Of a stretch of 20,505 nt of DNA, positions 15,295 through 20,505 are shown in pieces (the stretch's first letter is position 1; the number at the start of each line of letters is the position of its first letter). The DNA is from Propionibacteriaceae bacterium (GTDB lineage: Bacteria > Actinomycetota > Actinomycetes > Propionibacteriales > Propionibacteriaceae). The translations under genes were made by a program, and so were the position numbers. The notes beneath the pieces are model-generated. The model ran no database searches, was not told the DNA's origin, and saw nothing but the letters and a program-made list of their open reading frames with translations. Location: the NCBI GenBank assembly GCA_009781325.1, contig WQYJ01000011.1:1-20505 (forward strand). Reading direction: 5' to 3'.

Positions 15295-16523
15295 CTGTTT
15301 GCTCTCACGATAGTTGCCACACGAGGTTTATGTTTGCGAGAAGCAAGAAGTTTCTGTGCTGCGGGTTCCCGGCGTGCACACCCTGCCAGCAGCCCCAAGG
15401 CAAATAGATTCGCCATCAGCGATGAACCACCATAGGAAATCATGGGAAGCGTAATACCCATCACAGGGATGAGTCTGGTCGCCACAGCGATATTCGCAAA
15501 GGCCTGAACCGTAAACCACGCAACGACTCCCACCGCAAGCAGACGGGAAAACGAGCTGGTGGATTTCATTGCTATGCGAATACCGGCGTATGCCAGGCAT
15601 CCAAATAACAGGATCACTCCCAGCGTACCCATCAGGCCTAGCTCTTCGCCGATGATGGCAAAGATGTAGTCATTGTGGGCTTCCATCAACAGACCCCATT
15701 TTTGTCGGGACGAACCAAGTCCTTGTCCGAACCAACCCCCTGATGCCAAGGCGTAAATTCCTCTCCGAGCCTGGAGGTTGGATCCCAGCACGTCTTCTTC
15801 TGGGTTCATGAAAGCCCAAATCCGTCTCATTCGGTAAGGCTGAAGAACAATGAGGATCACCACGGCGGCGATAGCGGCGGTGAGTATGCCAAACAAGAGC
15901 CTCCATGGGGCTCCGGCACCCACAAGTACGAGAATGACGATCGCCATCATGATCATCGCTGTCCCTTGATCCTTCTGGATGACCACCAAGCCGATGATCG
16001 TGAAGCTCAGGACGATGAATACTGTCCATTGCCGTATGTCAGTCAGGATTTTCCCGCGGCGCGCCAGGTCATTGGCGCCCCAGAGAATGATGGCAAGCTT
16101 GGCGAACTCGCTGGGCTGGAACTGGGTCCACGACGGACCGAAGGATAACCAGTTCTGATTGCCAGCCTGCTCGACACCCAAGCCGGTGAACGTTGCCAAC
16201 AGCAGCAACAAGGCCAGGATGATGGCAGGCCACGTCATGAAGCGCATGAATTTCTCGGGGAGTAAGGACAGAATCCAGGCCCCTGCGACTCCGATGACCG
16301 CAAAGATGATCTGCCTCTTGCCGAAATAGAAGGGGTCTTCCATTTCCACAGCGGCCACCACAGATGAGGAGGAGATCACCATGAGCAGGCCAAGGCATAG
16401 CAAGACAGCAGATGTCGCAACCACGAGGCGATAATCAAAGAGCGGGTGATCCGAAGCGGCCCTCAAGAGGTTCCTCTTGGGTAAGCTCTGGTCAGGTTGG
16501 TCTGAAGCAGTGTTGTCAGTCAT
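15291..16523 (-). CDS. ftsW: septal peptidoglycan glycosyltransferase FtsW (SEDS family)
   Basis: Multi-pass SEDS glycosyltransferase that polymerises lipid II at the septum with FtsI. The start is the ATG at 16523, where AAGGAGGG precedes it and ATGA overlaps the murD stop, rather than the open frame to 16568 within murD; length is 410 residues. A hydrophilic N-terminus of about 30 residues is followed by around ten hydrophobic segments. Signatures include the extracellular loop RRGIYALASGGWFGQGLG, EAHNDYIFAIIGEELG with the conserved Glu/Asp region, and the C-terminal ITLPMISYGGSS. Placement between murD and murG makes it FtsW rather than RodA. Confidence 0.96.
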   Translation of the reverse strand: MTDNTASDQPDQSLPKRNLLRAASDHPLFDYRLVVATSAVLLCLGLLMVISSSSVVAAVEMEDPFYFGKRQIIFAVIGVAGAWILSLLPEKFMRFMTWPAIILALLLLLATFTGLGVEQAGNQNWLSFGPSWTQFQPSEFAKLAIILWGANDLARRGKILTDIRQWTVFIVLSFTIIGLVVIQKDQGTAMIMMAIVILVLVGAGAPWRLLFGILTAAIAAVVILIVLQPYRMRRIWAFMNPEEDVLGSNLQARRGIYALASGGWFGQGLGSSRQKWGLLMEAHNDYIFAIIGEELGLMGTLGVILLFGCLAYAGIRIAMKSTSSFSRLLAVGVVAWFTVQAFANIAVATRLIPVMGITLPMISYGGSSLMANLFALGLLAGCARREPAAQKLLASRKHKPRVATIVRANR

Positions 16524-17989
16524 TTTCCCTCCTTGTGCATATAATGACGTACGGCCATGGCGAACCAATCACCGCGATCTGCATAGTCTGTGTAGATGTC
16601 CTGCGATGCGCAGGCGGGAGCCAACAGTACGGTATCTCCGCGGTCAGCGAATCGCGCTGCCTGGGCAACGACTTCCATCATTACCGATGGTTCGCCGGAC
16701 TCAAAGCTGACCACAGGAATGTGAGGTGCTTGACTGGCAAAGGCTTGTTCTAGCAGGCCCCGGTCGCGTCCGATGAGAACAGCAGCCTTGATCCGTGAGG
16801 CGTGTGCGCGTACCAACTCTTCGAAGACAGCACCCTTGGCTAATCCCCCTGCGATCCACACAACTGAATCGAAGCCTGTCAGGCCGCAGGATGCTGCATG
16901 CGGATTGGTGGCTTTTGAATCATCGACCCATGTCACGCCGTCATGCTCGGCGATGATCGCAACCCGATGCGGACCCATTTCATAGTTGCGCAGTCCTTCA
17001 CGGACATCGTTGACGGACACACCGAATGACCGCGCTAAACTGGCTGCTGCCAAAGCATTAGCGACCATGGGCGGAGCCTGGTTCGGCAGTTCTGAAATAG
17101 GCATGATTTCTAGAGCAGAGTCACGCCTTTGCGGAATAAAGGCTCGATCGACCAGCACGTCATCAACCACTCCGAGCATCGACATCCCTGGGATTCCGAG
17201 GGTGAAACCGATGGCTCTGGCTCCTTCACACACATCAGCGTCAACAACCATCTGTTCAGTACGAGGGTCCTCGACGTTATAGACGCACGAGAAGATCGCC
17301 TGGTGATAGATACGGGCCTTATCAGCGCAATAAGCCTCAAAAGCGGATGGTTTGAGTTCGGCGTACCATTCCATGTGGTCCGGGTCGACATTCAGCACAG
17401 CCGCTGAATGCAGCGCCATCGAGTGTGTCCAATGAAGCTGGAAGCTGGACAGTTCAACAGCCAGACAATCGTAGGCAAGCTCATCTAGGACAGTTTCCAA
17501 GATGGGGCGCCCGACGTTTCCGACAGCCGACACCGTGAGCCCTGCAGCCTTTAGGATGGATTCAAGCATGGTTACCGTAGTGGTCTTGCCGTTGGTGCCG
17601 GTGATTCCCAGCCACGGTACGACCCGATCCGGCATCTGCAGCCTGAAAGCCAGTTCAACATCTCCCCAGATCGGAATCCCGCGAGTTGTGGCGTGGGTAT
17701 ACAGCGGCACCTGGGGGTTCCAGCCCGGAGAAGCCATGACAAGATCGCATTGTTGCGGGAGCACAGCCGTTGCACCAGAACCCAGCCGTACTGTTGCTCC
17801 AAGTATTTCTAGAACCTTAGCTTTGTCCTGAGCAGCTTCTGTGTCAGCTTCATCGAGTACGGTCACCTGCGCGCCGTACTGGAGCAGCGCGTCGGCGGCG
17901 GAATACCCAGTCGCACCGATCCCGGCAACGGTCACATGAACCTGCGACCAGTCGGAGAGTCGGTTTGCCTGGTTCAGCCAGTCGATCAC
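16520..17989 (-). CDS. murD: UDP-N-acetylmuramoylalanine--D-glutamate ligase MurD
   Basis: Adds D-Glu to UDP-MurNAc-L-Ala. The GTG at 17989 makes a GTGA overlap with the mraY stop and gives 489 residues; the ATG at 18004 (494 residues, MGGG start) lies inside mraY and has no visible Shine-Dalgarno, so the choice is tentative. The N-terminal domain has VTVAGIGATGYSAADAL, the central ATPase domain the P-loop GITGTNGKTTTV, and the C-terminal domain VTWVDDSKATNPHA, the MurD signature. The neighbours mraY and ftsW are as expected. The activity call is secure. Confidence 0.95.
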   Translation of the reverse strand: MIDWLNQANRLSDWSQVHVTVAGIGATGYSAADALLQYGAQVTVLDEADTEAAQDKAKVLEILGATVRLGSGATAVLPQQCDLVMASPGWNPQVPLYTHATTRGIPIWGDVELAFRLQMPDRVVPWLGITGTNGKTTTVTMLESILKAAGLTVSAVGNVGRPILETVLDELAYDCLAVELSSFQLHWTHSMALHSAAVLNVDPDHMEWYAELKPSAFEAYCADKARIYHQAIFSCVYNVEDPRTEQMVVDADVCEGARAIGFTLGIPGMSMLGVVDDVLVDRAFIPQRRDSALEIMPISELPNQAPPMVANALAAASLARSFGVSVNDVREGLRNYEMGPHRVAIIAEHDGVTWVDDSKATNPHAASCGLTGFDSVVWIAGGLAKGAVFEELVRAHASRIKAAVLIGRDRGLLEQAFASQAPHIPVVSFESGEPSVMMEVVAQAARFADRGDTVLLAPACASQDIYTDYADRGDWFAMAVRHYMHKEGK

Positions 17990-19056
17990 AGCACCACCAC
18001 CCATTCAGCGTAGAAGAGTCCAACCCCTGCGATCACTGACAAGCCTGCGATAATCCAGAATCTGACGACCACCGTCATTTCATCCCAGCCGAGCATCTCG
18101 AAGTGGTGATGCAGCGGAGCCATGCGTAGCAGTCGTCTCCCCTTGGTCAGTTTGAAGAAACTCACCTGTGCCATCACCGAGACCGCTTCAAGAACAAACA
18201 ACAAGCCGATGACGACAACCAGGAGTTCAGTTCGGGTCATGATTGCCATCCCCGCCACTGCACCGCCGATGGCAAGGGAACCGGTGTCGCCCAAGAAGAT
18301 CTTGGCGGGGCGTGCATTCCACCACAGGAAGCCGAAGAGACCTCCGGCTAGAGCGAAGGCAATGGTGGCGAGATCACCGGGATTTCGTACGTTGTAACAT
18401 GCGTTTACCGCAACCTCTTCATAGCCGCAATACTGGTTTGCCTGCCAGACGTTGACCAGAGCGTACGCAATGAAAACCATCGTCGCTGCACCGGTGAGCA
18501 GTCCATCCAGCCCATCGGTGAGGTTGGTGCCGTTGGAGAAACCGCAGATGAGGAAGACCATCCAGATGACTGCGACGACGACGGGAAGTGCTAACCATGG
18601 AATATCACGCAGGAAGGAGAGATAGTTCGTCGCCGGGGTCACACCGCGGCCATCAGGAAATTGCAGAGACAGTACGGCAAAGGCGATGGCGATGACCGCT
18701 TGCATCGAGAACTTGGCCACAGCCCCGAGTCCGAGCGAACGGGCATTGGAGATTTTCAGCCAATCGTCAATGAAACCGATGATTCCCATGCCGAGAACCA
18801 GCCCCAGCAGGAGCAAACCTGATGCCGAGACTGAACTCCACATGAACAGATGGGCGGCACCGTAGCCGAGGAAGACACCAATCAGCAGAATCACGCCACC
18901 CATGGTGGGAGTACCACGCTTGACAGTGTGTGTGGTCGGTCCGTCATTTCGGACGAACTGGCCGTAGTGCTTCTTCTCCAGGAACATGATCCAGAACCTG
19001 GTGCCCACCAGGGTGACTAGCAGAGATACACCACCAGCGGTCAGCCAGTTCAGCAT
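17986..19056 (-). CDS. mraY: phospho-MurNAc-pentapeptide transferase MraY
   Basis: Integral-membrane enzyme that moves phospho-MurNAc-pentapeptide onto undecaprenyl phosphate to make lipid I. The start is the ATG at 19056 with AGAGAGG seven bases before it; the frame is open upstream to 19248, but that stretch overlaps ftsI and looks non-coding. Length is 356 residues with about ten membrane segments. Key residues seen are GTPTMGG at 48-54, Asp97-Asp98 in FIDDWLK, NGTNLTDGLDGL at 175-186, Asp257 in FLGDTGS, and the His triad 316-318 in APLHHHFE. In most relatives murF ends just before this gene; here a 124-base spacer with two hairpins precedes it. Confidence 0.97.
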   Translation of the reverse strand: MLNWLTAGGVSLLVTLVGTRFWIMFLEKKHYGQFVRNDGPTTHTVKRGTPTMGGVILLIGVFLGYGAAHLFMWSSVSASGLLLLGLVLGMGIIGFIDDWLKISNARSLGLGAVAKFSMQAVIAIAFAVLSLQFPDGRGVTPATNYLSFLRDIPWLALPVVVAVIWMVFLICGFSNGTNLTDGLDGLLTGAATMVFIAYALVNVWQANQYCGYEEVAVNACYNVRNPGDLATIAFALAGGLFGFLWWNARPAKIFLGDTGSLAIGGAVAGMAIMTRTELLVVVIGLLFVLEAVSVMAQVSFFKLTKGRRLLRMAPLHHHFEMLGWDEMTVVVRFWIIAGLSVIAGVGLFYAEWVVVL

Positions 19057-19083
19057 GAGATTACCTCTCTTACACTCCAGTAC

Positions 19084-19115
19084 AACCCGCATCGACCGAT
19101 CGGTGGATGCGGGTT
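19084..19115. other. strong hairpin in the ftsI-mraY spacer
   Basis: AACCCGCATC (19084-19093) pairs with GATGCGGGTT (19106-19115). The 12-base loop contains the palindrome ACCGATCGGT, so the stem extends by 3 bp past one mismatch. It lies about 30 bases upstream of the mraY start and just before its ribosome-binding site at about 19064-19070. Neither side has a T-run, so a simple intrinsic terminator is not supported. An operator, an RNA-processing site or a relic of a rearranged junction are alternatives. Confidence 0.7.
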
Positions 19116-19122
19116 TGTGTGA

Positions 19123-19144
19123 ACCTGAATCCTTAGATTCAGGT
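19123..19144. other. second hairpin, next to the ftsI 3' end
   Basis: ACCTGAATC (19123-19131) and GATTCAGGT (19136-19144) form a perfect 9-bp stem with a 4-base loop, CTTA. It lies 36 bases past the ftsI stop in the direction of transcription and only 7 bases before the stronger hairpin. There is no T-run after it on the minus strand (it is followed by TCACACAAACCC), so termination is uncertain. Confidence 0.65.
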
Positions 19145-19180
19145 GAAGTGTAGCGGAAAGCCGCATGCGATCCATGGACA

Positions 19181-20505
19181 TCACCACCGTATTGGCAGAT
19201 CTGGAGATTGGGTTGTTGACGGAGAAATAGCGTACCTGGGCAGCGCAACAGTCATGATGTCGCGAACCACAGGTGCAGCCGAAGACGTACCTGTGCTGCC
19301 GCTGGCTGGGTAGCGCATGACAACATAGGTGATGAGTTGGGGGTCTTCAATGGGTGCAATTCCAGCGTAGGAGATCACATATCCACCGCCCCTGTAACAG
19401 CCGCACTTCGGGTTGACGACTTCGGCGGTCCCAGACTTTCCTCCGGTACGGAACCCAGCGATATCAAAAGAGTTGGAGTTGTATTCCACGACGGCCTCCA
19501 TCATGGACATCACCATTTCTGATGCTTCAGGTGAGATGACTTGGCGAACTTCGGGAGCTTCAATCTCGATCGGACGGCCATCGGCTGTGGTCGCTGACTT
19601 GATGATCCTCGGTGAGACATAGACACCCTTATTGGCGATGGCAGCTAGTGCCGCTGCTTCCTGCAGAGCGGTCACAGTCAGGCCTTGACCGAAGGCAATG
19701 TTATCCCGGGTCTGGTCAGTCATCGTCCCATCCGGAATCCAACCCTCTTCCTCGCCTGGCAGTCCAATCCCAGTTGCTGATCCCAGTCCAAAGGCTGCGA
19801 GATAGGACGCGAAAGTCTCCTTAGACATCTGACGCGACATCAGGATCGTACCGATATTCGAGGACTGTGCAAGAACACCTGCAGCAGTGAGATGCAAGGT
19901 ATCGTGACGGAAAGCATCATAGATCGTTGAGTCTCCGGAGTTGATGCTTCCCGGAACAATGACATGGGTTTTCGGTGTGATGATGCCTTGATCCACCAGG
20001 GCTGCCAGGGTGAGTACTTTTTCTACCGAACCTGGCTCATAGGGACCCATGACGATGGGGTTTCCCAGGACCTCATTGGTGGCATTCGACAGGTCATTGG
20101 GATCGAAGGTCGGATAGGACGACATCGCCAATACCTCTCCAGAGACAGACATGGTAATAGCCATCCCGGATGCCGAACCACTCTTTATCACAGCAGCAGC
20201 GAGGCGCTGATCCTGCATGTATTGCAGACCGAGATCAAGGGTGAGTTGGTAGGAGATCCCTTCTGTGGGCTCTTGGACAATCGAGGTACCGATCGGAATC
20301 CTTCCGTACGGGCTCGACTCAAAGATTTCTTGGCCATCCACCCCGGATAGTTCAGCATTCAGATATTGTTCCAGTCCTCCACCGCCGGTCCAGGGATACT
20401 TCCCTGACTCTTCGAGTTCATCCGAATAGGTCATGTATCCCACAACATTGGCCGCGAGGGTCCCGTTGGGATAGTTACGTACTGGTGCTTGCTCACGGAA
20501 GAGTC
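19181..20505 (-). CDS. ftsI: peptidoglycan D,D-transpeptidase FtsI (PBP3, class B PBP), 5' truncated
   Basis: Cross-links septal peptidoglycan as the partner of FtsW. The frame runs off the window edge: bases above 20443 encode LFREQAPVRNYPNGTLAANV, part of the class B dimerisation domain, so the GTG at 20443 is not the start. The membrane anchor is outside. The transpeptidase domain is complete: SVEK (the S-x-x-K active-site tetrad, Ser codon at about 20029) in YEPGSVEKV, the SSN motif in LAQSSNIGT, and KSG in GGKSGTAEV at about 19436. A Cys pair, NPKCGCYRGGG, follows the KSG motif. The C-terminus ends in a short tail. The expected next genes, murE and murF, are not there; mraY follows after 124 bases. 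Confidence 0.96.
   Translation of the reverse strand, partial: LFREQAPVRNYPNGTLAANVVGYMTYSDELEESGKYPWTGGGGLEQYLNAELSGVDGQEIFESSPYGRIPIGTSIVQEPTEGISYQLTLDLGLQYMQDQRLAAAVIKSGSASGMAITMSVSGEVLAMSSYPTFDPNDLSNATNEVLGNPIVMGPYEPGSVEKVLTLAALVDQGIITPKTHVIVPGSINSGDSTIYDAFRHDTLHLTAAGVLAQSSNIGTILMSRQMSKETFASYLAAFGLGSATGIGLPGEEEGWIPDGTMTDQTRDNIAFGQGLTVTALQEAAALAAIANKGVYVSPRIIKSATTADGRPIEIEAPEVRQVISPEASEMVMSMMEAVVEYNSNSFDIAGFRTGGKSGTAEVVNPKCGCYRGGGYVISYAGIAPIEDPQLITYVVMRYPASGSTGTSSAAPVVRDIMTVALPRYAISPSTTQSPDLPIRW

Noticed and set aside
19057..19248. Open frame extending mraY upstream by 64 codons into ftsI
   Set aside because: The extension contains no MraY-like sequence, crosses two hairpins and overlaps ftsI; the ATG at 19056 has a good ribosome-binding site and matches the family N-terminus.

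Overview
The window is a chromosomal segment of an actinobacterium (Actinomycetota). The evidence is a complete block of cell-wall and division genes in the usual actinobacterial order, with SepF, YggT, a Wag31-type DivIVA, a DksA/TraR-like zinc-finger gene, lspA and rluD downstream of ftsZ. GTG starts, frequent 4-base ATGA overlaps and moderately high GC fit this. From memory, the superoxide dismutase resembles enzymes of the Propionibacterium group, but I would not assign a family from this alone. I see no phage, IS, CRISPR, rRNA or tRNA, and no gene-free stretch longer than about 240 bases.

Left, plus strand (1-3207): the 3' part of trmB (tRNA m7G46), truA (tRNA pseudouridine 38-40) and an RsmC-like methyltransferase form a tightly overlapping RNA-modification operon. 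After it come a Lys/Ala/Thr-rich protein made of 22-residue helical repeats and an Fe/Mn superoxide dismutase. The plus-strand block ends tail-to-tail with the minus-strand block, the two stop codons overlapping at 3204-3207.

Right, minus strand (20505 down to 3204), in transcription order: ftsI (5' end cut by the window), mraY, murD, ftsW, murG, murC, ftsQ, ftsZ, pgeF, a 237-base gap holding a long inverted repeat, sepF, yggT, divIVA, dksA/traR-like, lspA, rluD, a weak terminator, pyk, and a GT4 glycosyltransferase. MraY, MurD, MurG and MurC make and process lipid II and its precursors. FtsW and FtsI polymerise and cross-link septal peptidoglycan. FtsQ, FtsZ and SepF build the divisome, and DivIVA directs polar growth. 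PgeF edits mis-made precursors, and LspA matures lipoproteins.

There is no obvious new system. The most interesting points are departures from the standard cluster. murE and murF are absent from between ftsI and mraY, where there is only a 124-base spacer with two hairpins. yggS is absent from between pgeF and sepF, where a 37/38-bp near-perfect inverted repeat sits instead. The repeat-built protein before sod is unassigned, and GTAC tetramers show a strong flanking-base bias.
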